NCBI GenBank assembly: GCA_963556195.1
Contig: OY744516.1
Span: 32,501,593 to 32,565,592 of the forward strand
DNA: 64,000 nucleotides
From: Sepiola atlantica
Lineage: Eukaryota; Mollusca; Cephalopoda; Sepiida; Sepiolidae
Reading direction: 5' to 3'
Positions 33,845 through 43,309 of this stretch are shown here, piece after piece (positions within the stretch are counted from its first letter, which is position 1; every line of letters begins with the position of its first letter). The notes under the pieces are model-generated. The model made no database searches. It saw only the letters and a list, made by a program, of their open reading frames with translations, and was not told where the DNA came from. Made by a program: the position numbers and the translations under genes.

Positions 33845-34425
33845 GGTTGAAACTGGGCAGAATGTTATTTAAGAGGACGGCTCAAAAAGAATTTGTTTAC
33901 ATTGGACTTGAACACGACCATGTTGTAGTCAACTGGGAAGCATCCCGTGGTATTGTGTTCCATAGACAGGTAGTTCTAGGAAAAAAACTTTGCTCATGGA
34001 AGCTCTGTTTATTTTTAAGTACACAGAGGGAGAAAGAGAAATTTCTGACAGTTGTTGTAGCTAGACGAGTTTTTGTTGTGAATGTTTTATAGGGAGAACC
34101 ATAGATTTGAGCTCAGTCGAGCAATTACCATGAAAATAATGATACAGCAGAGAAAGACTAGCAACATCTCTTCTGTGAGAAAGTGGCTGCAGGGAAAGGA
34201 GAGATTTCAAAGTCAATTCTGTACTCTGTCAAGGTAGAAAAGAGTACTCTGAATGGCACCTCTCCAGATGTGACAACAGTACTCTATCTTATGACATATT
34301 TGACTATTATACAGGTAGAGGATTGTGTCAGGCGTGAGATACATTTTGAAGCGGTAAAATGATCCAACCATTTTTTTAATATGTTGTTGATGAGGATTAA
34401 CTTTTTGAGGGATCAAAGAAAACCG
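33845..34425 (-). pseudogene. LINE reverse transcriptase C-terminus (Jockey-like)
   Basis: Minus strand: KKMVGSFYRFKMYLTPDTIL YLYNSQI then IEYCCHIWRGA (34213-34370), a His-rich segment LSHRRDVA-like in another frame, and near the end FFPRTTCLWNTIPRD (about 33955-33995). This is the post-catalytic C-terminal region of Jockey/CR1-group LINEs and parallels 16389-16870. Upstream ORF pieces at 34448-34672 and 34740-34961 are not recognisable. Confidence 0.75.
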
Positions 34426-34429
34426 GAGA

Positions 34430-35240
34430 TAAAATTTGATTGGCTATTTATGCAATCATATCTATACACACAACTATTAAACCAGAATCCTGAGCAACAT
34501 GTGAGCTCTGCCGAAATTTGATTCCAAAATGAGAGTTATCTGATGTACAAGTTTCTGGATTCTCTTCTCTGCTGGATATTCCTACCTCTAAATTGAAGCG
34601 AGCCCCCAGGTGCAATCTCTCTTGTGATGGTGGCAGACAAGATTTCTGCATGATTATGAATAATCCCAACATTTGGAGATCCTATCTCAAAATTACTTGT
34701 TGTCTTAGAATGTGCTGATCCTGATTTATGACAATCCAGTCATCTAAGGACATGGAAATATGTATTTGTCAGAACCTCAGAAATCCCACCAGTGTAGACA
34801 TAATCTTTGTGAACATCCTCAATGCTATTGCTATTCCAAATTTCATTTCTTCTGAAATAACACTGTTCTGGCAAGATTACCTGAATACTGTTCATTTTAC
34901 ACAACTTTGTTTTGTTATTGAGACAAACTTTAGCACGACCCGAACTATGCTTAAGATCCAAAAGTCAGTAGTGATCTTCTTTCATCTCTCGAAAACACAG
35001 ATTTTTAGTACCCCCCCCCCTCCAAATAAACTTTTGGAAGAAAAATCTAATTTTCTTTAAATATGCCCAAATCAAATAAGTAAAGTGATACACATTATTT
35101 GAAGATGTGTACTCACTGACTCTAAAGTTAGAAAAGTGTGGGGTTTGTTTTTGGCATGGCTCATATGTCATGATAACGGTTTATAAGGTACAAATAGGAC
35201 ATCAGCTTGAATTGTGTTGTCAATTAAAGCAGGACATGGT
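34430..35240. other. unassigned region with minor ORFs
   Basis: Minus-strand ORFs 34448-34672, 34740-34961 and 34965-35171 have no family I recognise. They could be divergent upstream LINE sequence. A C run lies at 35010-35019. Confidence 0.3.
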
Positions 35241-35249
35241 AATATGATA

Positions 35250-35545
35250 TAGAAGGGTTACAGAAAAAGTCCACAAAGACTTTTGAGGGTATGGGAATTT
35301 GAGTTATATAGAGAGATTGTAAAACTGGGTATCACACACCTTTAGAATGCAGGATCTGCTGTGATCTAATTGAATCATTTAAAATTTTAAACGTGTATAA
35401 CTATGGACAATTTAAAACAATATATTTTAAGAGAAGAAACAATTTGATCACTTCCTTAAATTTGCATTTGTATTATTTTACAAATAGCCAGAGCTTGTCA
35501 CGTATGTATCCAGTGCAAATAGGTTTTTAAATAATATTAACCAAT
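35250..35545 (+). pseudogene. LINE reverse transcriptase C-terminal fragment (second family)
   Basis: Plus-strand frames give LRVWEFELYREIVKLGITHL, then CCDLIESFKILNVYNY and FKRRNNLI. The ERL..LG...L..RR.RGDLIE.FKI pattern is the C-terminal conserved block of another LINE group, distinct from the Jockey-like copies. Only about 95 codons remain, with one frame change. Confidence 0.6.
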
Positions 35546-35566
35546 TTTGTGATTATAATCTATTAC

Positions 35567-36235
35567 TAATAGTGTAGTATCTGTTTTCATGATACCACCC
35601 TCCCAGGCATTACTTCTTCCTTTTTTTGGGGGGGGGGGAGGGTAGTGTAGTATTTGTTTTGTTATCATGATACCATCTTCCCAGGCATTACTGTTATGTC
35701 TTGATGTGTATACGTTTCGGTTTAATTACAACTCAGAAAAATGAAGGAAGTACGAAGTAGAACCTTTAACAGATTTATTTAACAAACACACTGATAAAAT
35801 TAGAATGTAGAAAAACCGCTGAATGCAAGATGCTTGTTTGATTGTGAGACCGTTCTGTTTACTTTTCACTGTTCGACAGACGACTCCTTCAATCTCAGAG
35901 GCGCACACTCTTACTTTGCTTCCAGGGAAATACCTCGATTTTGATTTGTTAGGTTGACCTAACAATTACGTCTTTCTTTGGCCCCCCCCCAAAGAAAGAC
36001 GTAATTGTTAGGTCTAATATGTGTTATGTTGTCAGGAGACCATCCTCCCATGTTTACCTCCTTATTTGGGGGGTAATGTAGTATATGTACTGTTGTCATG
36101 AGATGATCCTTCCAGGCATTATCTCATTCTTTGGGTAGTGTAGTATGTGTTCGTTCATCATGATACTATTCTCCCAGGCATTGCCTTCTCGTCTAGAGGG
36201 GGAGAAATGTAATATATATTCGTTCGTCATATATA
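35567..36235 (+). repeat. interrupted U2-derived tandem repeat
   Basis: Five or six units each carry GTGTAGTATCTGTT or a variant, followed by CATGATACCA and a CTCCCAGGCATTAC-like block: about 35572, 35644, 36010-36100, 36136 and 36208. The first ten bases equal U2 snRNA around its branch-recognition GUAGUA. Units are 65-75 bp and are interrupted by unrelated sequence at 35700-36010, including a hairpin. The array at 40830 is the same repeat on the other strand. Confidence 0.72.
35956..36014. repeat. perfect 26-bp hairpin with a C-run loop
   Basis: GACCTAACAATTACGTCTTT... (35956-35981) is the exact reverse complement of 35989-36014, with seven C in the loop. TTAGGT precedes it and GGTCTAA follows. 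Confidence 0.93.
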
Positions 36236-36239
36236 CTAG

Positions 36240-37093
36240 CAAAAATATTGCCAGTATAAAGAATGGATTGTATGTCAGTATTGACATCTTTTAGATGAGA
36301 TGTTTAAAATAATCTGAAGTTATATTGATGTAGTGTTTTTACCGAGATGCCCATAGAGACATACATAAATAAATGTTTGTGTTAAGACATATTTTTCCAC
36401 ATGGATATTAATTTTCTAATAAGTTTTTGAATACATAAGAATATTTTTCTCATTTCTGTAAAATAAAAAAGTATAAAAAATTGATAATTGAAAAAATGTT
36501 TGATTGGGTATAAAAAATTGATAATTGAAAAAATGTTTGATTGGGTATAAAAAATAAATCGAAAAAATTTGTAGCACAATTTAACATCTTTACTATGGAA
36601 CCAACAAGAGAATATTTTAAGATCAGATCTTCCGTGGTGCATTGCAGAAATAATTTCATACTAACGGATAGCTGAAATGACATGAGGAATTTACAATAAG
36701 AATGCACTCTAGATTGATTAAGGTAGGCGATTATCATGTACCACCCACTGTGGCTGAAGCTAAGTAAATTATAGTTGGAATAGATAAGACCTGTAGTTAA
36801 ATACAACCATTTGTGTAACATCTATTTTTAAAAATCACAAAATCAACTGTGTGCTCAGATTGTGGACATTTTATTCCTTTCATTTTAAATGTCTATATGT
36901 TCAAATCAGAGAAAGTTCTATTTTCATATACTACTATTAAGACATTTTCATAAGATTAATAAGCATCAATCCGATTAGTCTGTGTCCGTAACAGGAATTT
37001 GCGTGTTAGTGTCCTTTAAACGAAAACTTTGATTACTTTGGTCTGAACATTGATTGCAGAGTATAAAGTACTCATGAAGAAATCAACTCTTAG
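36240..37093. other. AT-rich noncoding region with a 37-bp tandem duplication
   Basis: TATAAAAAATTGATAATTGA... (37 bp) is repeated perfectly at about 36471-36545. Nothing else is recognised. Confidence 0.55.
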
Positions 37094-37461
37094 ATACTCT
37101 TTTATTTTTTGGCCTTTTGGCTAAGATCAAAGTGTAGTATCTGTTCCGATGGATACTGCACCCCATACTGGTGTTGTACTGGCTTTCGGGTCTTGATTTA
37201 CGCCGGTCAATGAGTCTGTCCTGTGCAGTTCTAGGAGGTCCACTTTCCCAGGCTTTGCCTCCCCTCTTTGGGGAGGAGTAAGTTTATTGCTTACTGCCTG
37301 AGGCGCCCCTACCGGGGAATGCCGACGGGGCTGCCCAGGCAATTTTTAAACCCCACTTTCCCGACCCAACCTTGGGTCACATCTTACTTGTGGGAGTAAG
37401 ATAAAAACTGGCCTTGTGCCTAACTCCTGGAGAGGAGTTAATCAATACTCTTTTATTTTTT
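37094..37461 (+). mobile_element. U2 snRNA-derived SINE with perfect 17-bp target duplication
   Basis: ATACTCTTTTATTTTTT occurs at 37094-37110 and 37445-37461. The 334-bp element between them (37111-37444) starts GGCCTTTTGGCTAAGATCAA and continues AGTGTAGTATCTGTTC to 37146. This corresponds to U2 snRNA from about nucleotide 11 to 45 with one extra A. The body has GATTTACGCCGGTC, CCTGTGCAGTTCTAGGAGG, a CCTCCCC..GGGGAGG hairpin and GGGGAATGCCGACGGGGCTG, shared with 26868-27160 and, inverted, 57515-57770. The tail has GGCCTTGTGCCTAACTCC. It has no ORF. A target-site duplication indicates LINE-mediated retrotransposition. The Sm site and later U2 stems are absent, so it is not a U2 gene. Confidence 0.92.
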
Positions 37462-37598
37462 TCCATTTCATAGATGTTTTTAATTGCTAAGAGATATACA
37501 TATTTTAAAGCGTTTTGTCTAAAGCATTCTTAAATTCTTATATAGATTTTTATTTAAGAAAATTAAATGTATATACACATATACAAATATATACATAA

Positions 37599-37600
<2 letters not shown>

Positions 37601-37659
<59 letters not shown>

Positions 37660-37660
37660 G
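37601..37660. repeat. (TA)n array
   Basis: TA run with one TTATATATATG break near 37650. Confidence 0.95.
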
Positions 37661-37699
37661 TTTTTTGAATGAACTAGGATTATATTATATATGTGTATA

Positions 37700-38127
37700 T
37701 ATTCATATAGACATAAATACCCCTTCTCAACCAGGTTTGGTATTTAGGATGCTGCAATTGTCCTGGACTCCAGGATAGATAACATGAGGCAACGTTTGAC
37801 GCCTGCTATCTATGCAGTCCGGTTCAATAAGTTGACATAGGCTAAGTTACATGCAGTTATATAGCACTCGAACAACGTTTTCTTCGATCTGCCATGTTCT
37901 CTAGTGCCCAGGATATTCAAATGTGTTATGGAGGTTAAAAAAAATCTATACACTTGACGATCCATTTCGTCTACATGTGAACAACCACATATTTAGATAT
38001 ATATCCTGGAGTTTTTATGCGCGCAACTCTTCTATCGTCAAATGTATAGATTTTTTGAAACGTGAATAAAGAAATGGTCTTTAGAATTTAGCATTCTATT
38101 GTTTATTGATATATGCTCTCGTGTTAA
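37700..38127. other. unassigned region with an inverted pair
   Basis: AAATCTATACACTTGACGAT (about 37942-37961) and its inverse ATCGTCAAATGTATAGATTT (about 38035-38054) are 74 bp apart. This could be another element end; no core ribozyme motif is seen. Confidence 0.4.
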
Positions 38128-38182
38128 AAATTAAAAAATTAACATCCATGGAGCTTTAACCTTGAAAATTTGACTATTAAGA
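38128..38182 (-). mobile_element. Penelope-like terminal fragment, inverse of 40024-40075
   Basis: TTAACATCCATGGAGCTTTAACCTTG and ATTTGACTATTAA are the reverse complement of the block at 40024-40075. It abuts a (TA)n at 38183-38208. Confidence 0.62.
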
Positions 38183-38201
38183 ATATATATATATATATAT
38201 A

Positions 38202-38384
38202 TATATATTTTTTGATTTTATTCCATTAGTTGCGACAAAACAGGTTTTGTTTCATTGGTGCGAATAGCTACCAACTCATCGGGTTTGAATTCCTTTCGCC
38301 GGCCCGATGAGTTGGTAGCTATTCGCACCAATGAAACAAAACCTGTTTTGTCGCAACTAATGGAATAAAATCAAAAAATATATA
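38202..38384. mobile_element. perfect 82-bp palindrome carrying a hammerhead-like motif in each arm
   Basis: Arms 38202-38283 and 38303-38384 are exact reverse complements over 82 bases, separated by 19 bp. In the right arm (plus) there is CCGATGA (38304-38310; one change from CUGAUGA), stem II TTGGT/ACCAA, then GAAA, stem III CAAAAC/GTTTTG around CT, and a GTC cleavage triplet. Stem I has only about two base pairs. The left arm has the same on the minus strand. Exact identity of the arms means a recent event or ongoing correction. Confidence 0.85.
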
Positions 38385-38469
38385 TTTTGCTATGAATTTT
38401 CATTGAGCACTCTCATAAACCCGGTTTCAACTTCCTTCGGATTCATACCCCCTGGATATTTGTAACAAG

Positions 38470-38474
<5 letters not shown>

Positions 38475-38528
<54 letters not shown>
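38475..38528. repeat. (TA)n array directly abutting a Penelope-like coding end
   Basis: The endonuclease reading frame starts immediately after the last TA. Confidence 0.97.
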
Positions 38529-38532
<4 letters not shown>

Positions 38533-38708
38533 AAAGCAACATAAAAATCAAAGAAAATAGAAGGTTGTTTGTCTCTCAACATGTACACTCGTGCAGCGGA
38601 GGTAAATTCAAAATAATGCCCATCTTCCAAACACAAAACTACTCATATCTTCTAATACAAGAAAAAAACTTTATATCTAAATTCAACCCAGCATTAAACA
38701 AATCATAA
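38529..38708 (+). pseudogene. Penelope-like GIY-YIG endonuclease C-terminus (open fragment)
   Basis: An open frame of 59 codons: HKSNIKIKENRRLFVSQHVH, SCSGGKFKIMPIFQTQNYS, EKNFISKFNPALNKS and TAA at 38706-38708. It matches the C-terminal part of GIY-YIG domains in Penelope-like polyproteins, where the EKNFI.KF.P.LN ending is typical. The domain's catalytic GIY...YIG half and the RT are missing, cut at the TA array. The open frame suggests this copy is younger than C1. Confidence 0.82.
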
Positions 38709-38898
38709 AACAAATCAGACAACATGCGGACCACACACATCTACATACATATAAGAATGAAGGTGCGTACAATTATAGACAGGAACCCATATGCATGCAC
38801 ACACATGTGTATGTGCGTATCCACATACATAGAACGGATGGGTGGCATGCATGCGTGTGTGTGTGCATGCACATACATACATACATACAGAAGTTGAT

Positions 38899-39310
38899 GG
38901 GTGTGTGTGTGTGTGTGTGTGTGTGTGTCTGTCTATCAATTTGTCTGTCCATTCATCATTTATCTATTTATCCATCTATCTATCCATCTATCCATCCATC
39001 CATATATCTACCATCTGTCTATCCATTCATCTACCTATCTACTTACCTATTTATCTATCTATCTATCTATCTATCCACTCTTCTACCTATCTATCTATAT
39101 ACTTATCTGTCTATCTATCGATCCATACACCTATCAATCCTATTCTATCTATCTATCTATCTATCTATCTATATATTTACCCATCTATCTATCTATCTAT
39201 CTATCTATGTATCGATCCCTACACCTACCAATTCTATTCTGTCTATCTATCTATCTATCTGTCTATCTATCTATCTACCTACCTACTTATCTATCTATCC
39301 CTCTATTTGT
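38899..39310. repeat. (GT)n and degenerate (TCTA)n/(TCCA)n microsatellites
   Basis: GT run at about 38900-38928, then CTAT/CCAT tetranucleotides to 39305. The long Ser/Ile/Tyr-rich ORFs through this tract (up to 243 codons) are pure repeat translation. Confidence 0.95.
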
Positions 39311-39385
39311 GTCCAATTGAATTCTACATATATACAGGACTCTTCCCCCTGACCTTTATTTCCACTCTCTCTCTCTCTCTAAATA

Positions 39386-39386
<1 letters not shown>

Positions 39387-39437
<51 letters not shown>
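39387..39437. repeat. (TA)n array in the Penelope-like 3' UTR
   Basis: Preceded by (CT)n and followed by TATGTATAC and GTATGTATGT repeats. Confidence 0.95.
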
Positions 39438-39443
<6 letters not shown>

Positions 39444-39782
39444 CATACATATATATATGTGCGTGTGTGTATGTATGTATGTATGTATGCAGACACACAT
39501 GTGTACGCGTGGGCCGCGGACCATAGCTAGCCACACACACACGCAGACAGACAGAGTGCTGACAAAGTCATAAAATTTGACGACCAATTTTTAGCATTCT
39601 GAACAAAGTGTATTCAACCACCGCACACGAAGATGACCGGAAAGATAAAAGTCAAAATCACACATACTAAAAAGAAACAAAGAAGCAAAAACTATGAAAC
39701 ACACATACACCCATGCACACACACATGCTCAGAAACATCAGACTGTTGAAAATAAAACATTTTTTCAAATGGAATATATATT

Positions 39783-39820
39783 TAGAAGAGAGCAAGCAAG
39801 AAAAGCTCGAAACGCGTTAT
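39783..39820 (+). ncRNA. hammerhead-like core of Penelope-like family C, copy 2
   Basis: TAGAAGA (39783-39789; two changes from CUGAAGA), GAGC (39790-39793) pairing with GCTC (39805-39808), GAAA (39809-39812) and palindromic ACGCGT. Stem II is conserved with 27316-27329 though the loop differs. Confidence 0.52.
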
Positions 39821-39958
39821 AAAATCACAAGATTATAAAATGATAAAATAATAAAATAACAAACAATGGTTTTAAAAAGTTTTTTACAAATGTTGGTAGC
39901 CTCACTTCTTTAAATATACATTTTTCTCTCGTTGGAACTGCACTGATGCTGCATTACC

Positions 39959-39959
<1 letters not shown>

Positions 39960-40022
<63 letters not shown>
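39960..40022. repeat. (TC)n-(TA)n compound microsatellite
   Basis: CT run to 39987 then TA run to 40022, left of a Penelope-type terminus. Confidence 0.96.
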
Positions 40023-40023
<1 letters not shown>

Positions 40024-40027
<4 letters not shown>

Positions 40028-40165
40028 AATAGTCAAACTTACAAGGTTAAAGCTCAATGGATGTTAATTGAAACCAACACTTTCTGCACTGATGAGGCGT
40101 AAGTCCGAAACAACGTTGTCTGTAGGTAAATACACTTTAATATTTAATAAAAAAAATATTCATAG
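40024..40165 (+). mobile_element. Penelope-like terminus with hammerhead motif
   Basis: AATAGTCAAACTTACAAGGTTAAAGCTCAATGG leads into the hammerhead-like motif and ends at a TA array (40166). The first 50 bp recur inverted at 38128-38182. Confidence 0.68.
40081..40128 (+). ncRNA. hammerhead ribozyme-like motif (type I, palindromic stem III)
   Basis: CTGATGA (40089-40095), stem II GG..CC with loop around GTAA (40096-40106, one internal mismatch), GAAA (40107-40110), self-complementary ACAACGTTGT (40110-40119), cleavage-site C 40120 in GTC. Stem I pairs TCTGCA (40083-40088) with TGTAGG (40121-40126), six pairs including two wobbles. Every core position is canonical. It shares stem I and the GTAA loop with 7736-7785. 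Such motifs are known in Penelope-like terminal repeats; activity here is inferred. Confidence 0.75.

Positions 40166-40227
<62 letters not shown>
40166..40227. repeat. (TA)n array right of the hammerhead
   Basis: TA run with one TTTA break near 40186. Confidence 0.96.
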
Positions 40228-40230
<3 letters not shown>

Positions 40231-40444
40231 GTAGTATAAAAATATATTTATAGCAAACAAGCTGTTGAAAATATATATACGTAATATAGTATATTACTTT
40301 GTTATATTATATATACTATCAAATATATGCTCCCTCCGGTCGCATATTTTTGCTAGGCTGCCGCGTCAGAAATGAACGCTCACCCGTAAACCGATGGAGC
40401 CCCAGTCATATTTCTTGTGTGGTTAGACATTGATTTTCTTTGTT

Positions 40445-40705
40445 TCCGTCCAAGAATATTTTTAGTTAAAAATAAGGGAAAAAAAATTTCGACCTCACCC
40501 CAATTTTTTTTTTACCATAAATAGAAATATTTTTAGTTAAAAAAAAAAAATTGCCCCCCCCCCAATTTATTTTACCCTCCCCATACACAGAAATATTTTT
40601 AGTTAAAGAAAGAAAAAAAAGAAAAACATTTTTTTACCCCCCCCCCAAAAAAAATTTTACCCTCCCCCATACATAAGAATATTTTTAGTTTAAAAGAAAA
40701 AAAAC
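40445..40705. repeat. tandem repeat of 63-84 bp, four units
   Basis: AGAATATTTTTAGTTAAA or AGAAATATTTTTAGTTAAA starts units at about 40451, 40526, 40589 and 40672, each followed by A runs, C runs and a TTTTACC-ATACAT block. Confidence 0.8.
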
Positions 40706-40722
40706 AGTTTATTTTTCCAAAA

Positions 40723-40775
40723 TGGTCACCCATTTACTAATGGCCGACATATACCTTGCTTAACTCCAATTTACA
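40723..40775 (-). pseudogene. partial 5S rRNA-derived sequence
   Basis: GGTCACCCATTTACTAATGG, CGACATATACCTTGCTTAACT is the reverse complement of the central part of 5S rRNA with gaps, resembling 30260-30310. Confidence 0.5.
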
Positions 40776-40829
40776 ACAAAACACCTTGTCTTTACAACGT
40801 AATGAAAATAAAGAATGATAATGTGAAAC

Positions 40830-41235
40830 AACAGAAAAGATACTACACTACCTCCACACCTCTCAAAAAAGGAGGATGGCATGCCTGGGAAGATGGTATC
40901 ATGACAACAGAACAGATACAACACTAACTCCACACCTCTCAAAAAAGAAGAAGGTAATGTCTGGGAGGATGGTATCATGAAAACAGAACAGATACTACCC
41001 TACCTCCACACCTCTCAAAAAAGGGGGAGGTAATCCCTGGGAGGATGGTATCATGACAACAGAACATATACTACACTACCTCCACACCTCTCAAAAAAGG
41101 AGGAGGTAATGCCTGGGAGGATGGTATGATGAAAACAGAACAGATACTACACTACCTCCACACCTCTCAAAAAAGGAGAAAATGCCTGGGAGGATGGTAT
41201 CATGATAACAGAACATATACTACACTACACTATGC
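40830..41235 (-). repeat. 76-bp tandem satellite built on the U2 branch-recognition segment
   Basis: Unit starts (GATACTACAC or variants) fall at 40839, 40915, 40991, 41067, 41143 and 41215, giving periods 76, 76, 76, 76, 72. On the minus strand each unit reads GGTAGTGTAGTATCTGTTCT, then GTCATGATACCATCCTCCCA and GGCATTACCTCC. GTGTAGTATCTGTTCT equals U2 nucleotides around the branch-site pairing region. Units differ by several substitutions each. It has no ORF of note. Confidence 0.9.
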
Positions 41236-41368
41236 CCCTGAATTGAGCATTAAAAGATAGTACATTAGTCTGAAATAGTATATACTATACTATTTCATAA
41301 TAAGTACAATAGTCTTAAATAGTATAGTTATGGCTTCAGACAGACAGACAGACAGACATATAAACTCC

Positions 41369-41370
<2 letters not shown>

Positions 41371-41442
<72 letters not shown>

Positions 41443-41527
41443 TCCAACTCACAAAAACCGTTTTATGCGACTTGCAATGCTCAAGTGGAACTGATTCTGT
41501 AAGATGTATATAATTATAATAACTTAA

Positions 41528-41553
<26 letters not shown>
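41371..41553. repeat. (TA)n-(GA)n microsatellites
   Basis: TA 41371-41405, GA 41406-41439, and a second TA run 41527-41553, with 85 bp of unassigned sequence between them. Confidence 0.95.
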
Positions 41554-41558
<5 letters not shown>

Positions 41559-42396
41559 TGCATATAATACACACACACACATGTATATCTTTTTATGTGA
41601 CCTTTTTCTATTTCATTTTTTCTAAGAATTGTTTCTTTCTAATGATGCTATTTTATGTGAACAGACTTTTCCAATTTTCTGTTATTTTCAATTCGACAGA
41701 TAAAACGTCGTAATTTATTCCTGTATTAAATTAGCGAAAGCTTCCAGATTATTTTTTGGCTCGCAGATCAATGCATAGAGACCAAAGCAGAGAATCAATT
41801 GTTATCTTTATTTAATTTTACCTTTACTTTTCTCTAATATTCAGGAATTATTAAATATAAGAAAACGCATGGCGACACAAAGCTTCTTTTTCTGTTCTTA
41901 AATATGTTTTTAAGCAGAAAGCGTAACTGCAAAATTACACAAATAATCCTGTTATTTTTCTTTACAACACAGGAAAACTAGAATTATAAATAATTAACAG
42001 TAAATTTTCTATTCACTGAGGTTTTCTGTCAGCTTTCACAGCATTTTTTTTTTCTTCTTCAGAGTTAATAATTACTTTTCTTAAGTACTATTAATTACAT
42101 TGTGTGCCATTAGACTCTTTCTAAGGAATGTAAAATACTTGCTTTTTATGAAAGGATTTTCAATGCATAGCATTAACTGCTTTCCCAACTTTTACTAAAA
42201 ATCTAATGGTTTGAACTGGAATTGAGCCAAAAGTAGTTTACATAAAACTGACCTTGTCACAAACAAACTGAATTTCGCTTTTAATCAAATCACATTGAAG
42301 CTTATGTAATATATTTACAAAACTTAAAAACCTTACCTCACTTAACAATTTTGTTTCTTAAATTAGATATATTCTTAGTCCTTTTAATCAATCTAT
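41554..42396. other. AT-rich noncoding region
   Basis: No repeat or coding segment is recognised. Confidence 0.45.
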
Positions 42397-42397
42397 C

Positions 42398-42476
<79 letters not shown>
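42397..42476. repeat. (GT)n microsatellite
   Basis: About 40 GT units with one CT interruption. Confidence 0.97.
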
Positions 42477-42478
<2 letters not shown>

Positions 42479-42504
42479 ATTCATACACTCCTATATATTC
42501 TCTG

Positions 42505-42665
42505 GATGTGAAAGTGGTTGCGATGCAGTGGTTATCGGTGCAGACTTTGTATGCCACGCTTGAGTTCTGCTAAGCTATTGCATCACCTTAACAGTTACAA
42601 TTGGGGAAGGTATGAATCGATCTGTCCTCCCTCCAGCTATGGGTTTAATAGTGGAATAGACTAGA
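42505..42665 (+). mobile_element. tRNA-derived SINE
   Basis: GATGCAGTGGTTATCGGTGC resembles a tRNA box A, and CGCTTGAGTTCTGC a box B about 35 bases later. It is followed by a body with GGGGAAGGTATGAATCGATC, CCTCCCTCCAGCTATGGGTT. A tRNA-like head plus unrelated body is the layout of molluscan SINEs. Confidence 0.58.
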
Positions 42666-42669
42666 CTCG

Positions 42670-43305
42670 AGTCTTGTTAATGCAACTAAAGAGAAGAAAG
42701 ACTCGAAAATAACATCAGTAGTTTTAGGGGTTTACCATTCCTATTAGCCGCCTTGTCAAATTATGCCATGAAAAGCACGAATGTCTGAGGACAGTATTTC
42801 TTGGGAATTATTATGGTTAACAAGAACATTGTTAACCATATCTTTCCAAACAGAAAATGGTCCTAGATTGTTTTTATATTAAATTTCCCCATATATAGCA
42901 TATCCTGTCATGAATGAGACTTTAAAATTAATAAAAATCTCAATCTCATATGAACATCTAAAATATTAAGTCCTCACACGATATACATATACTCTAGATT
43001 ATGAAATAACAATTTCAAAAATGTTATTGTGATCATTTTTGATATGTTCAAATAGTACACATACAGTATCATTCTCATATTATATTTGTAAGTATTGTTC
43101 TAATTTAATAACAAAAAAATAAGTTGTGTTTTATTACTAAATGTCGCATGAAATACGTATGAAAAAAAAAATTTACAAGTATTGTTTACGAAATTTAAAA
43201 ACTCCTGTAAAAAGATAATTTTATTACGAAATTAAATCCACTAGAATGCATTCCCGTTTCTACATAAACAGTGCCATTTTAATCTTCTATTTGTTGTTTA
43301 ATAGA
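42670..43305. other. AT-rich noncoding region
   Basis: Contains a short inverted pair ATGGTTAACAAGAACATTGTTAACCAT at about 42812-42838. No gene is recognised. Confidence 0.45.
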
Positions 43306-43309
43306 ATGA

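Larger units (their letters stand above)
38529..39925 (+). mobile_element. Penelope-like element, 3' end (copy C2)
   Basis: Contains the C-terminal GIY-YIG coding end, then a GT/TCTA/TA-rich 3' UTR (38709-39700), then a terminal block with AAGCAAGAAAAGCTCGAAACGCG and AACAAACAATGGTTTTAAAAAG...GGTAGCCTCACTTCTTTAAA. It is the inverse of 27237-28060. Microsatellite expansion inside the UTR explains the length difference between the two copies. Confidence 0.8.

Noticed and set aside
37111..37444. Functional U2 snRNA gene
   Set aside because: Only about 36 nt of the U2 5' region are present; the Sm site and 3' stem-loops are missing, and a retroposition target duplication bounds the copy.
38795..39573. 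Long Ser/Ile/Tyr/Leu-rich ORFs (139-243 codons)
   Set aside because: They are translations of TCTA/TCCA and GT microsatellites within a Penelope-like 3' UTR.
38899..41235. CRISPR-like array
   Set aside because: The regular 76-bp repeats are contiguous satellite units without unique spacers; the genome is eukaryotic and no cas genes are present.
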